A DNA stretch of 64,000 nucleotides from Pipra filicauda (GCF_003945595.2 NW_024104556.1:436501-500500), one strand, 5' to 3'. Shown: positions 1 through 12,300, numbered from the stretch's first letter. A program made the numbers and translations. Notes: a model not told the origin generated them from the letters alone.

Positions 1-3000
1 ATGTCCCGTCTAACCCCACACTTGGGGGAATGCTCAACCCAGCTGTGGTCAGCAGCAAGCAACCACCCACCTGGTACAAGGGCCTGCAGTTCTCCATGGT
101 TAATGCTCCAAAACCCATCAAATCTTCCCCATTCCCACAGGGAAGCAAGACCAGTGATGCCAATGAGCAGGGAATGATGATCCGGAGACTGGCAGACATT
201 GAGACTGAACCACTAAAACTTCACTGTGCAGGCCAGGACAACTGAAGGTGTTCAGAGTGGGTAAAATACAGTGTAAAAGAAAGAGCAGAGGTTCCCCAGA
301 TCCCCGAGGCTCAGCTCCAGCCTCTCCCTGCAAACACTGACAAAGTTGTTCTGTTGAGCTGTGAGAAAACTGCTGGAGGATGAAGATGTTTAAGAGTGAA
401 TATATTTTCTCTCTCTCCAGAGTTTGACGGAGCAAAAAATCACAGTCTTGTTTCCCTGACCGCTGGACAGAAGGTGTGTTCTGGAAAGCACCTGAGGAAC
501 AGGCAAATCACTCCATTCATCCCTGAAAAGCTGTTGCCTGCATCCTGACATATGGGATACACCTGAGTCTTAGCAGGACTGCCCTGCCAGGTCTGGGGGG
601 AGGGGATGAAGGTCTCATTCCCAAAATTAGGCAGGCAGGTTATAACTATGGAGAGGACAGGCTGGAGGAACTGCTGCAGCACTGAGATTATTCCGAGGTC
701 ACAATCCTGTCCCAGTCAGCCCAGCTCAGCTCCCTTCAAAGGCAAAGCAGTGGGATGATGATTTGTGGCTGCTCTGAAATAAAAACACAATTCTGCTGAA
801 AACCCCAAAGCAATATTGCTCCAAGTCACAGAGCTCAGGGCTGCAGCACGTGCTCGAGAGGTTTCCCTTATCCCAGTTTCTATCCCAACTCCAGAGATCA
901 TGAAAAAGACTCTTGGCCTTCAGTCCAAGGAAAACACACCACGGTAACTCTTTCTCCCTGCTCCTGAAGTTCAGCAGCTGGATTTTCCAATGTATATGGC
1001 AGACAGTTCCTTGTTCCTGCATTAACAAGCAGCTTCAGATGATGTTATTTCAATCCCTCTTCCTCTCTCCAAGAAAGAACTGGAAAATTATTGCTCAAAA
1101 GAGGGCTGGCAGAGAAATGCAATAGTTCGAGATCATTAAATCAGGGGTAAAGCACAAAACGCCACTTGGAGAGCTTTTTGCTTTCCTTGAAGCCCTGAGC
1201 TTTTAATAGAAATCTGAGTTTCAAGTCATCTTTTACATGACTTGAGAACTATTTCTCTCCCTGTTGCCAAAGCCAATGGCTTGGCTAATGTGTGCTGTGG
1301 AACCTAATGACATTAGAGCATTAAAATTAATCTTGTGCATAATTAAAAGCCCCAAACACTGTAAGTTAATTTTTTTTTAATTTAAACTCCAAGCCATTAC
1401 AAAGACAGCAATAACAGCACAAGCTGGAACCTGCCTGAGCAAAACCTTATTTACGGAGTCCCTTTTCTCTCCTTTGTAAGGAAATTAATTTGGGTTATGA
1501 AGTGGCTCAGATTGAAAGAACAACAAGTGCCAGAGCAGTGAAATGACCCGAGTAAAATAAAAATAGAAGAAAATTAACAGGAAAAAAACCCCGTGGCTGG
1601 TGTAGTGAAGGGATCTTTCTGATCTCCTCTAGATATTGGATTTTATTTAAGATCAGAATATTGACCTACAGCAGCCTCACACAAACATGGAACAGGGCCA
1701 ACCTCAGCTTTACATTTCATTTAATCCAGAGCAGAGCCTGGCCTGAGATGTGCTGAGGCCACTCCCCATCTACAAAAGAATAAACTAAAAAAACCCCTGT
1801 TTTAAATGTTACTTAAAAAAGCCCCAACCAAACAACCAAAACAATCCCTGTTTTTATGCTACTTGAAAAAAAACCAACCAACACATAACCAACAACAAGA
1901 CCCAAATCGCAACTGACTTTTTGTCCCTTTTTGTCCAAACACCTCTGGGGTGCAGAACAGCCACCATTACACCCACCAGCAGCAAATATAAGGAACTGAT
2001 TGATTTAACTTCTTTTCCATAGTTTCACCTCCAGGAATTCCTGAAAAAAAGCAGTTTTCCATGGAAAACACAGCCAAGAAGACAAGCGTGGTCTGTGTCA
2101 ATCCGTGAAATGCCACACCAGGGATGTCACAGGGCTCAAACCAAAGGTAATGACCTGGAGAAACAGGCTGGGCTTTAAAAGGCAGCTACAGAAATCGCAA
2201 TTTTTAGTGAATTTCAAACTGTAAATCATAAAATTTAAGTTTAAAATTGTAAATTTGTAAACTGTAGAGTTTGCTTAGATGTTCCTTTTGCAGAGGAAAA
2301 GCAAAAGCCTCACTAACCAAGGTTGGGCAGGTGGAGGTGTGTGACACTGGCGTGACCCTGGGGTGGGACACTGGTCTGGAACAGCGTGTGTGACACCGGC
2401 TGTCCTTTGTCTGGGAGAGCTTTGATGGTCCTCTGCATTTCCCCACGTGTGGTAACACTGTGCCACATTTTTATAGCTGGAAAAAGCCCCGCTCCAGGGG
2501 TTTTGGGAAATCCCTGGCCCAGGATGTTCATCCCAAGGGCTTCAGGGCCCAAGTGTTTATCAGGCTCATAAATCCAGAGCCACAGGTCCTTGAACCAGCA
2601 ACTCACTTGGGGGAGAACAGCGTTTGTGGCTGCCCCATCCCTGGAAGTGTCCAAGGTCAGGTTGGAAAGGGCTTGGAGCAACCCGGGATAGTGGAAGGTG
2701 GAACAAGATGAGCTTTAGGGTCCCTTCCAACCCAAACCATTCCATGATTCCATGCAAAGCAGTGTCCTCTGAATTCCCCCTCCAACAGCCCTGTGTCACC
2801 ATGAAAGCCAAACCCTTGTGGCTCACACAAACCCATCCCACCCCAGGACACACATCCAAGCCAGGGGCCTCCTTTAGGAACGACTTCGAGGGTGTTTTAT
2901 CCCTGCAAACCAAGACCAGCACTTTGCAACCACAACAGTTACGCAGCACAGCGGGAATTTTTCCAATAGAAACACCTGTTGGAAGAAGAACTCCAGAGGC

Positions 3001-3045
3001 CCCTTTCCTTCATCCTCCACGCCAGCCCACGGTGCCAAGGCTTAC
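1..3045 (-). other. EIF4G3: Intron segment downstream of the large exon
   Basis: At least 3045 nt. It has one CR1 copy (2618-2754), a TAAT-rich repeat-poor stretch (1130-1500), and no exon. The next expected coding block, the VPKTWKKPKD region, is not found, so it lies to the left of the window. Confidence 0.8.
2618..2754 (+). mobile_element. CR1 LINE 3' fragment
   Basis: gctgccccatccctggaagt, gtccaaggtcaggttggaaa, gatgagctttagggtccctt, then ccattccatgattccatg. Sense, antisense to EIF4G3. Confidence 0.93.
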
Positions 3046-3936
3046 CTGGGACAGGACTCTTGCTCGAGTTGACACTCGGAGCCTCTGCGCTCTCCTCCAG
3101 CTGCCCATCGGCTTCCGGCTCTTCCTTCTTGTCAGCATCTTTCACCTCTTCGCTAAGAGTAGTTCTTGTGCTCTCCTCTCCTTCTAAATCCCCCTGGACA
3201 ACAGGGAGGGCACTCGGAGACGGGAGAGGAGGTGGAGAAGGAGTTGTAGTGGGAACAGCAGCAACGGCGACCGGAGGAGAGGGAGGTGGTGGGGTGGGAG
3301 GTGGGGTGGGAGGAGGAGAGGGAGCGGCGGGAAGAGCACTGGGAGATGATGGCACGCTGTCCCCTTCTGCCGGGGGCGCCTCGGGGGGCTCCGGCTCCAC
3401 AGTCAACGGCGCAGCTTCGGGCTGGGCTCCCTCTGCCCCGCCCTGGGCAGCAGCCCCCGCGTCATTAACGCCGCTGGCCTCGTTAATCAGCTCGTTAATT
3501 AGCTCCGCGCCGCCGGGCCCTGGGGAATCGCTACTTGCTCCGCTGCTGGGCTCCACACCCCCCACACTCCCCTCGGCGCTCGGCTCCTCCGCGGGCTCCG
3601 GGGCCGGGCAGGGCGTGGCACTGGGCACGGGCATCGCGGGCATCGCGGGCATCGCGGGCATCGCCTCCTCCTGCGGGGAAGCCAGTTCGCATTTCTCCTC
3701 CGGCTCAGCTGGGGCTTTGCTGGGCACGGTGACAGCAGGAGCGGCAGCAGCTGCAGGAGCAGCTGCCACGGGAGCGGCCGGGAGAGGAGATGGAGCAGGA
3801 GGAAGTTCTGGGGGGGTCTCCACGGGGGCAGAGGCCTCTGTGGTCTGGCCAGCTTGATCTTTCTTCTCCCCAGCAGGCTCTGGTCTGAGGACTGGAGAAG
3901 GTGGTTTTAATACTGGATCTGGTTTTGGCTTCTCTT
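3046..3936 (-). CDS. EIF4G3: EIF4G3 large exon, low-complexity linker
   Basis: An 891-nt exon: two bases completing Glu, 296 codons, and one base of the next split codon (phase 1 on both sides). It begins EKPKPDPVLKPPSPVLRPEP and ends SEEVKDADKKEEPEADGQLE followed by ESAEAPSVNSSKSPVPG. The acceptor is CTCCTTTCCCAG and the donor CCCAG|GTAAGC. The ends match eIF4GII well (EEKPKPDPVLKSPSPVLR; VEADGQTEE; RSPVPA as I recall). The middle is very alanine and proline rich, has an AMPAMPAMPAMP run and a doubled LINE peptide, and differs strongly from mammals. It links the PABP site to the eIF4E-binding site encoded further downstream, outside the window. Confidence 0.97.
3479..3502 (-). repeat. EIF4G3: 12-bp coding duplication (Leu-Ile-Asn-Glu)
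   Basis: ctcgttaatcag and ctcgttaattag stand side by side and encode ELINELINEA. Mammals have a single LINE-like motif (NLINEINGV) here as I recall it. Confidence 0.85.
3630..3664 (-). repeat. EIF4G3: 9-bp coding tandem repeat (Ala-Met-Pro)
   Basis: gcatcgcgg is repeated nearly four times on the plus strand and encodes AMPAMPAMPAMP in gene sense. The units are identical, so the number of copies may vary between individuals. Confidence 0.9.
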
Positions 3937-4675
3937 CTGGGAAAGGAGAATAAAAAGGCAATGTTACAAAGAGCAAGGCAACCCCATGTTCCGGCTCGGT
4001 GTCTGAACCCCCTCGGTTCCCATTCCTGCTCTCTGCCAGGAAGCTCCAGGAGACACCAGAGGCACCTGCAGCTCATCTGGCATCTAAAGGAAAAGTCCAG
4101 ACAGAAAAGCTGAAAACGCAACCCCTGCTATCCTGAGAAGAATCTGGGGAGATTCATTGTGGCCTTCCCGTGCCTAAAGGGGGCTTATAAAAGAGAGGGA
4201 GAGCGACTTTTTACAGGGACAGAGAGTGGCAGGACAAAGGGGAACGGGTTAAACTGATTACATGAGAGGTTAGGAAGAAATGTATCAGAGCAAACCCCAA
4301 AATATTGTGCCCAGAGAATAATACCGAGCCCTGAGCTGCCGCTGTGACCAGAGCGGCGACACCGGCCCTGCCGTGCCCGTCACGCAGCTCCCACAGCTCT
4401 GCTGCAGCTCTGGGCTGCTTCCCACTCCTTTGCCACAAATCTTTTAGGATCCTGCAGGAACACTAAACTCCTTCAGGCCACTGTCACACCAGCAAAAATA
4501 ATTCTGGAAAAGCCAGAGGCACAAACCCTGCTCTTCAGACTAGGAAATCAAAGGCCACAACTGACCCTAAATCATCCAAATTCAGGCAGAACTGAAGAGG
4601 TTTGGCTTTTCTTGGGCTCTTCAGCTCTGCTGGATTTCCATTTGGGGCTTATTCAACAACTCAGCTGCAGGGAAA

Positions 4676-4741
4676 GGGTTTTTGAAGGCGAACAAAAGGA
4701 TTTTTGAAGAAGAACCAAAGGGTTTTTGAAGGAGAACCCAT
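4676..4741. repeat. Three tandem copies of a 22-bp unit
   Basis: Units 4676-4697, 4698-4719 and 4720-4741, each like gggtttttgaaggagaacca with a few substitutions. A young minisatellite. Confidence 0.9.
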
Positions 4742-6251
4742 CTGAAACTGCCTGGAGCATCGAGTCCCACCTTTAGGAGTAGCTGGAGCAATAACAAGCT
4801 CTTCTTCCAGCTGTCAGCAGCACTACAGAGGACCAGGGCCAAAGCAGTAGTTTAGCAATTTAATGAGGCACCCAGGGAGAGGGCCTGGGAGGAGGAAAGA
4901 GATGGGAGAGAGTGTCCCAACAGCTGAGTTTGGTTCTGGAGGCTCCACAGAAGAAAAAGGACCCAGGAACTGGTTGAGAAAAGAAAACTTGTCACCTCTG
5001 CTTTCTGCAAGGTCCTTTGCAGGAACTCAGGGAGCATTCCTGGCATTCACAGCTTGCTATTAACAACTGCCTGGATATTCTCTCCCTGAGTCAAATGAGA
5101 ATGCTCCAAAAAAAAAAAGCATTTGAAGTGTCTAGAAAAACATTCTGAGAGATAAAACTCAGCAAAAATGCACAGCTGGGTTTGACACCAGTGGTTTAAC
5201 TCACTGCCTTCAAACCACACCTTCTCTGGCCACAGCTCCAGGCTGTGTGTGCAACACTCCATCAGAAAGGTGATTTGAGGAGGGGGGATTTCAGAGAACA
5301 AAGGAACAGATTTGGCTAATGAGAAGCAAATCTGAACTTGAACCCCCATCCTGGAGAACAAACTTCCAAGTGCTGGAAAAGGATCACCCATCCCTGCCAA
5401 GTGTGACAGAGTCACGTGAAATGACACAACTGGGGAGGGAAAACACAAATCAAGGCGATTCATCCCGGCTGGATCAGATCCCTCTTCCTAAATATGCTGA
5501 GATCCTTCCTCATGTTACACTTAGACAGTATTTATGGGAGCTCCAGGCTGTGCAGGAGGAAAGATCAAGAGATATTTTTTTAAAATCTCCACATTAATAT
5601 AAATTTTGCAGAATTATTCCTTGAGGGTCCTTTCACACACTCAGCAGACAGACCCTCTGCCTTCCCCCTGGAAAAGCCAGGATTGGGCTGCTGGCTGGTC
5701 CCGGTGGCACAGACTGCCCAGAGCTGGGGATGAGGAAGATTTTACTGGATACAGGGATTCCTCTCTGCTCTGTGGTGTTGATCTGACAATAACTGCTGGG
5801 CTCGCTGCCATTTTTCCATCTTTTGTCCCGATGCAAACCCTCACGAGGCAGCACCAGTGTCAGCAGAGGGGCTTTGGAGCTTCCCAAACTCCGGGATGTG
5901 ACATTAAGTCTGTTTTCCACAAACCCTGTTGTACATTCTCCACATCTGATACACTGCAGGGTTTGGAAAGAGGTTTAAAATGAGGATAATAGTCCAAACA
6001 TCCCCCGAAACTGTGCAAGTGCAGTAAAAGTGGGCAGCTCTGATCCCATGCAGTTCTATCCCACTGCAATTCCTGCACAGCCTGGCCTGCAGCCAGGTTC
6101 CACATGCCCAGCCTTCGGCTTGACCTGGATTCTCCAGCAGTATCCCTGCCTCCAGCAGCCTGGCTGGTATATCCACACCAGGGGCATCTATAGGAACAGC
6201 TTGCCCCTAAATAATGTGATTTTTCAAGGTATTATAGCAGCAATTCCTATA

Positions 6252-6349
6252 CCTGGTCCAGTGGAACGTGTCCCTGCTCATGGAAGCGAGCTGGAACGGG
6301 ATGAACTTTTAAGGTCCCTCCACCCCAAACCATTCTGGGATCCTGTGAA
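6252..6349 (+). mobile_element. Diverged CR1 LINE 3' tip
   Basis: cctggtccagtggaacgtgt, ccctgctcatggaagcgagc, gggatgaacttttaaggtcc, then ccattctgggatcctgtg. Confidence 0.85.
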
Positions 6350-7150
6350 ATGCCAAATGCTTGTCTTTTAAAGAAAAATGCAATGCAATGCCAAATCCAG
6401 CCTTGGGAATGACTTCAGCACCAAGCCAGCAGCAGAGCCTGGCAGTGAGGGGTGGCAGAGCCCGGGTCTGCCGGCACAGGACGCGGCTCCACTCCCGGTA
6501 CGAGCCCGTGGGAAGGGGCCAAATGCTGCTCACAGTTACCAACAAGTGCACAACCACCCCAGGGTACCACAAAATCAGAGTGAAACCTTGACACCAAACT
6601 CCAGTGGAGGAGGAAGAGTGCAGGAGGTGAAGGGCACAGGGGGGAATCTGATCCACAGCAGAGGGGACTTCAGGGAAACAACAGTGCTGGTTTTAATAAA
6701 CACTTCAGTCACACATCTATCCATCTATCACTGGTTAGATTTGGGAAGCAAAACCAGCTCAACATCAAAGTGAAAAATCATTTTGATACCTTGGCATGTG
6801 TTTCTGGACAGCTGTGCTGCCCTCAAGTCACCAGCTCAGTTCAAATAATATTAATGGTGTCTATTAATTAATGTCTATGACTGACACCAACCCAGCACTG
6901 CTCTGCCCCCCCAGGCCCTGGCCCAATGCTCTGGGTGTTATTCCAGGGCTCTCCCTGCAGTGCTTACATAAATGTGCTCTTTAGCAATTTTTGGACTGGA
7001 ACAAATGTTTGACTCTTTCTGGGATGGAACAGAGATAAACACAGGAAAGCTTGGCAGTGTTAAACCCCAGTCAAGTCCTGATCTATATTTAAACCAGCAC
7101 TGTCAGAGCTCTGTAACTAAATAAACACTTATTCCAGTTTGCTCACAGTC

Positions 7151-7221
7151 CACAGAATCACAGAATATTCCGAGTTGGAAGGGACCTACAAGGATCATCG
7201 AGTCCAACTCTTGCCTAAGAA
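7151..7221 (-). mobile_element. CR1 LINE 3' tip
   Basis: cacagaatcacagaatattc, cgagttggaagggacctaca, then aggatcatcgagtccaactc. Opposite orientation to the copy at 7390-7452, 170 bases away. Confidence 0.9.
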
Positions 7222-7389
7222 GGGATTAAGTTAAAGAGAGAGAAGAGGGAGAAGACCTGTTTGTTCCTGGAGATCCATGTTTTCTAACACAGAGGTGAAA
7301 TACTGTGATGGAAAGTGCTGGATTTTCAGAGATAAAGAGTTCAAGGAGCTCCTGGTCCTGGTTTAGTAGTAGGTGGTCCTGTGAGGAGC

Positions 7390-7452
7390 AGGGAGTTGGA
7401 CTTGAGGATCCTTACGGGTCCCTCCAGCTGGGGATGTTCTGGAATTCTGTGG
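7390..7452 (+). mobile_element. CR1 LINE 3' tip
   Basis: agggagttggacttgaggat, ccttacgggtccctccagct, then gttctggaattctgtgg. Confidence 0.85.
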
Positions 7453-8046
7453 CTTTACAGCTCAGCATCAGTTCTCTCCAGAGGGCATTTCAGTGCCTGC
7501 ATCGTGTTCAGCAGTGCCACCAGCACCGTGGAGCACTCAGAGGATGTCCCTGGCAGCCAGAGGGACTTGGGAATGTCGGCAGAGGGCACGTGGGCCGGGA
7601 AGAGCAGCTGTGCCAGAGCTGGGCAGCAGCAGAAGCCTGTGAGCTGAGCCAGCACAGCCACAGTGGATCTGAGGGACACCAAACCCACCCCCCCCCCTCA
7701 GGTGACAGGGACATTGAAGGTTTGCACCAAGATCCAGACAGAGCCACAGCCCCACTTCCAGTGGAGATGGGACCAGACCATCTCCCAAAGGTCCTTTCTC
7801 AGCTCTTTCCAACCCATTTCTAGACACTGCAGCAGTTCAGAGATGTCCCACTGGGGCCATAAAGGAGCAACATCTGCAGTCAGTGTTTGATTCTGAGCCA
7901 CATCAGCCCCAGGGATGCTGCCCTTGGCCCCCCAGCAGTGACCTCCTGCAGTTGGGATCAAGGGACATCAGAGAGCTTGGCTTCCTCCCTTTTTTTCCTA
8001 GAGTTGTGCTGCTGTGGGGCTTAGTTCTTCTCTCACATCTCACGAG

Positions 8047-8300
8047 TGATAGGACAAGAGGAAATGGCCTCAAGATGTGCCAGGGGAGGTTTGGATTGGA
8101 TATCAGGGGAAATTCCTTCATGGAAAGGGTGGTCAGGCACTGGAAGGGGCTGCCCAGAGCAGAATCACCATCCCTGGAGGTGTTCAAAAACCTTGTGGAT
8201 GTGGCACTTGGGGACGTGGGTTAGGGATGAACATGGCAGGGAATCATTGGATTTGATGATCTTGGAGGACTTTTCCAACCTAAACGATTCCATGATTCTA
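8047..8300 (+). mobile_element. CR1 LINE 3' fragment
   Basis: tgataggacaagaggaaatg, gcctcaagatgtgccagggg, aaattccttcatggaaaggg, ctggaggtgttcaaaaacct, ending aacgattccatgattct. About 250 bases in sense. Confidence 0.95.
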
Positions 8301-8620
8301 AATACTCTGAAATAAAAGGTCTCAGCAGGCTCAAAGTTTAAAGGCAACACTCAGGAGGAGAAGATGGAACTTCCCAACTTCCCTGCACAGGTTGCTGAAG
8401 GTGGAACCTTGGAGGCTGTGGCACCCTGGATAACCAGGAAGCAAGGAGTGGTGACAGCTCCATATCCCAACACCCAGCCCATTGACAGGAAGCTGGACAC
8501 ACATCAGGAATTAAGCTTTGAATGGCTACGAAATTCCAGTGTGGGAAGAGCCCTGGAATGTCCATCAGCTCTCCTGGGACACTCCTCTGAACAGTTTAAA
8601 AATATCTCCCAATGTATATC

Positions 8621-8722
8621 CCAGAATATCCTGGGCTGGAAGGGACCCAGCAGGATCACCAGGTCCAACTACTGGCCCTGCACAAGACATCCCAAAATCC
8701 CACCCTGTTCCTGAGAGCACTG
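8621..8722 (-). mobile_element. CR1 LINE 3' fragment
   Basis: cccagaatatcctgggctgg, aagggacccagcaggatcac and ggccctgcacaagacatccc blocks. It is 5'-truncated. Confidence 0.9.
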
Positions 8723-9278
8723 GCCAGGGGATGCTTTCTAAGAAACTTTTTCCATCTGTGCCATTTTTACCAAAGTCGGCAAAATTTGCTCTGGGCTTTA
8801 TGAGCCACTTTGCACATCAATTTTTATTTTTTTTTAATTAAAATTGCCCACTCCTTCAGGACAGACACACGAGCGGCTCTGGGGGAGCCACATGATCCTC
8901 TGGTTCTGTGCCATTGCTAGGGCTGATTATCCAAGTGATCCAAAGCCTCTCTGGCAAAAGCATTTCACTGAAAACACAGTGTTTTCTGGAGGATGGCACA
9001 GGGGTGAGAGGAGTTTCACCCTTCTACGTACTTTAAAACAATGTTTAGGACATAGAAGCTTGAAGACAATTATTTTTAACCAGTTTCACATTAGCAAATT
9101 CCAATTAATCCCCTTAGCAACACACTTCAGATGTTCCACTGGAGAGAGAGAGAAGTCCCTCCCCTCCTATTTCTGCTCCCTGCTTGTCTTCCTGCCAGAA
9201 ACCTTCAAACTAAAACAAGAAAGGAGGGGAAAAATAAGCGACTAAAAATAATCAGGGAGGAAACCTCCCCGAACCAAC

Positions 9279-9387
9279 CTTGCTTGGAGGCGGTGGCCGC
9301 AGTGCTGGGGGTGCTGGCAGAGAGGTGGGGGGTCTCCACGGCCCCAAATCCTGCAGGGCTGGGCTCGGGGACCTGGCTGGGCACCTG
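9279..9387 (-). CDS. EIF4G3: EIF4G3 exon, QVPSQVPEPSPAGFGAVETP
   Basis: A 109-nt exon: 36 codons plus one base. It encodes QVPSQVPEPSPAGFGAVETP and HLSASTPSTAATASKQ, then the first base of a split Glu codon. Human eIF4G3 has QLPSQVPEHSPVVYGTVESAH here as I recall, so this exon evolves faster than its neighbours. The acceptor is a tandem CCCCAGCAG, and I chose the first AG because it keeps the QQ of the known protein. The donor, CAAG|GTTGGT, is weak. Length not divisible by three means that skipping it shifts the frame of the next exon. Confidence 0.95.
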
Positions 9388-12300
9388 CTGGGGGGGAAGG
9401 ACAAAGGGGTGAGAATGGGCCTGGGAACAGGAAAACACGGAGCACCAGGCAAGTGGGGAGCTGGGATGGGGGGGGATAAAGAGGAAAAACCAAAGGCAGC
9501 GAAAATAAAGAGGAAAGATGCACAGGTTGGTTGGATACGTTCAAAAAGTACATGGGAAGGGGAAGGAAAGGCAGAAGGGAGAGGGAAAAAGAACAGCAAG
9601 GAAGAGACAGCACAGCACAGCTGTCAACACACTTGGTTCTCCCAACGTTTCTTCCAGGGGCAGCAGGAATGTTCCTCCATGTTTTTACGTTCTCTTTTGG
9701 GACTTGACTCCTTCCTCAACTGATCATTTATTTCAACCACCTCAGAGATTTCATATCTATTTATTTCCTTTTCTCTGTATTTATCCACTGGTGATGTGTG
9801 TAGGAGTGTATGAACAGTGGACAGATGTCTCTCCCTGCACACACATCACTCATCAGCAGGAAAATCGCCCAGTTTTGGGGTGGTTGTATGAAAAAATCAC
9901 CCACAACCAGCCTTGGGGGTGGGACCTGCAGGGCAACATGAGAATAAAACCAACTGGGCAGCAATTTAAGGCAGAGCAGGAGGAGCTGATTCCCAAACAA
10001 CATGGAGAGAGCCTGAGATTGTCTGTGTGGAAGAACAAAACTGCAGGACCAGCAAAGTATGAAGAAAGACTGAAGGAGCCCCAGCCTGTGGCAGAGAACA
10101 CGTATTTTAATTAACTCCCATCATTAATGGGCAAACACTTCACTTGTGTTCATGAAGGTTTGGTAAAATCCTTTGTATTTAATCTCAGAATTTAAGGAAG
10201 ATTAAGTAACTGCCCCAACTCCCTCAACTTCAAAGGTGAGACACTTGTTTGAGTGAACACAGACGGGGCAAGGTAGCTACAAAATCCCCTTAATTACACA
10301 CCAGGGACCAGGAAAAGAAGAAAATGGGGCTAAATCTCAATTTCCTAATCCCAGGTGGAAAGCCAGGCAGCTCCCTGCAGGTGTCAGCTCTCACCCAGCT
10401 CCGCACCCAAAAACTCCTCTAACATCGGTAGGAAAAGGGATTTTTAAACAATCCAAACCCAGCAGAATGCTCAAGACATGGGTGTCTAATTCCTGCCTTC
10501 ACACAGGCTCTCAGAAATCCAAGAAAAACTTATTTCCCTATGCAAAGAAACTCTCTGTCAACCTGCTTCTCTTCTTTTCCCCTCCCATTTCCAGCTTTTC
10601 CGGCTGTTTCATCTCCACAGAGCAGGGTAACAATGGAATTATCTTCAAGACACTGATTTTTACCATTTCAGGGGGATTGGGAAAAAGCACATCTGGAAAA
10701 ATAAGAACCAAAATCTCAGTAGGGGTGAAGGGTTGAAGTTTTCTTTGGGATTGCTCCTCTTCCAGGAACGAGCCTGATCGGTCAGCTGGAGAATGGATGA
10801 AGAACTGCAGCCCAACCTCCAGCTGAAGGAAAGAGGCCAAGGAAAACCCAGCTTTACAAATGAGCAGGTTCAAAGAACATTTTTCCCCTTGCCCTCAGCA
10901 GATCAGGACTTTCATTTTATAGGAAATGTATGGATGAAATCCATGGGGAAAAGGAAAAGGTGACAAGAACCCCATGAACGAAAGCAGACCAGTGAAGAAG
11001 AAACTGTGAGCCCAGAAACTTTGTGGGTCAGGAACTGTATTTCCTTAAGAAATGTGGGAAACACTCATCTATTTTGTGGGAATGGTCGTGCAAATGAATA
11101 AGTGGTGCTTCTGCACTGAGCCTTGCAGCTGCAAAATGGAGCATTTAGAGACCTTGTAGGAAAAAGTCCCATTGAAAATCCCTCCGTGATTTATGAGGCT
11201 CCAAGGGTTGGCTCTGGGTTCTTCCACCCCACCAGAGACCCAGCAAACACAAGGTCTGACAAACTCATTGAGACCTGGGAGAGGTTTGCCAGGAAAGCAA
11301 GAGCATTTACTCTTTAAAAAGTGATTTTCTGTGGAAGTCAGTGCTGAGGAAACACTATAATCAGATCCTGGTCCTGGGTTTTCTTCACTTTCCCAGCAAA
11401 AACCACAGTGTGGAAAGTAAGTGTTCTGCTAGAAATGGACAGATAATATCTCCACGGCCCTCCAGCTTCTTTTGCAGGAACTTTAAAGCACTTTCATTGC
11501 TAAAAAGTAATTAAAACCCACTGCTGGAGCACTGGGAAACTCCATCTAAAGCACTTCTCAGTCAGTGATGCTGAACACGGAGCAGGAGCTGCAAAAAGCA
11601 CAGAAATGGCTCAAAGCACAGGGCTCATCTTGGCAGCAAAGCTCATTTTCTGGACAATTCCAAGAATTTTTTGCTATTCAGCACTTAATCTATTGAGAGA
11701 AGAAGGTGCTTCAGGCTTGTGTTAGTGAAGCTTCAGGTTTTACTGAAGTCAAAAAAAAAAGAGTTTTGAGTTTAAAAAATCAAAAAATAATTTGAATTTA
11801 AATGGAATATGGAACATTTGGAAACCTATTTTTATTATAAAAGCGTTTCTTTTACAAATATGGGGGACAGGGAGTGGTCTACAGCAGTGCCTTCCTGCAC
11901 TTCTTGAGGAAGTTTCTTCCCCTGTGCTTGGAACATTTAAATAGGAATGTGATTCCAGGATCACATAAAGAAGCTTTATTAGAATTTAGTGTCATTCTAA
12001 AATCTCACAGGACTGGGAGTCACACTGATTAGATGAGGAGGTGATGCCTTGCCAAGCCCTGAGGTTGTACATTCACATCCTGAGGGTTCACCCAGCTGAA
12101 ATCCCACCAAGCCCCTCAGGAGCAGGGGGTGGAACAAACCACAGCAGCTCTTCCAGGAGCTGCCCATAAACCATGAGCATCTCTATAGTTATGGCTGAGT
12201 ACTGAAAAATCCCTGATTTGAGCCTGTTCAAAACAGGAACACCCACACTGCTGCAATTCAGCCCCTGAGCACAGTTATTAAGGTTCTATTTAATTTCATC

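Larger units (their letters stand above)
3250..3700. other. EIF4G3: CpG-rich exonic segment
   Basis: This part of the exon is visibly GC- and CpG-rich (ggcgcagcttcggg, cccgcgtcattaacgccg, ctccgcgccgccggg). It behaves like an intragenic CpG island. The bias fits GC-biased drift on a small avian chromosome. I see no TATA box or initiator suggesting a promoter. Confidence 0.6.
3937..9278 (-). other. EIF4G3: Intron, 5342 nt
   Basis: CR1 copies at 8621-8722, 8047-8300, 7390-7452, 7151-7221 and 6252-6349. A 22-bp triple tandem repeat is at 4676-4741. No further exon was found. Confidence 0.8.

Noticed and set aside
2979..3857. 292-codon plus-strand ORF over the large exon
   Set aside because: It is the antisense shadow of the GC-rich EIF4G3 exon. 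Its Gly, Ala and Ser runs mirror the Pro and Ala repeats of the real frame.
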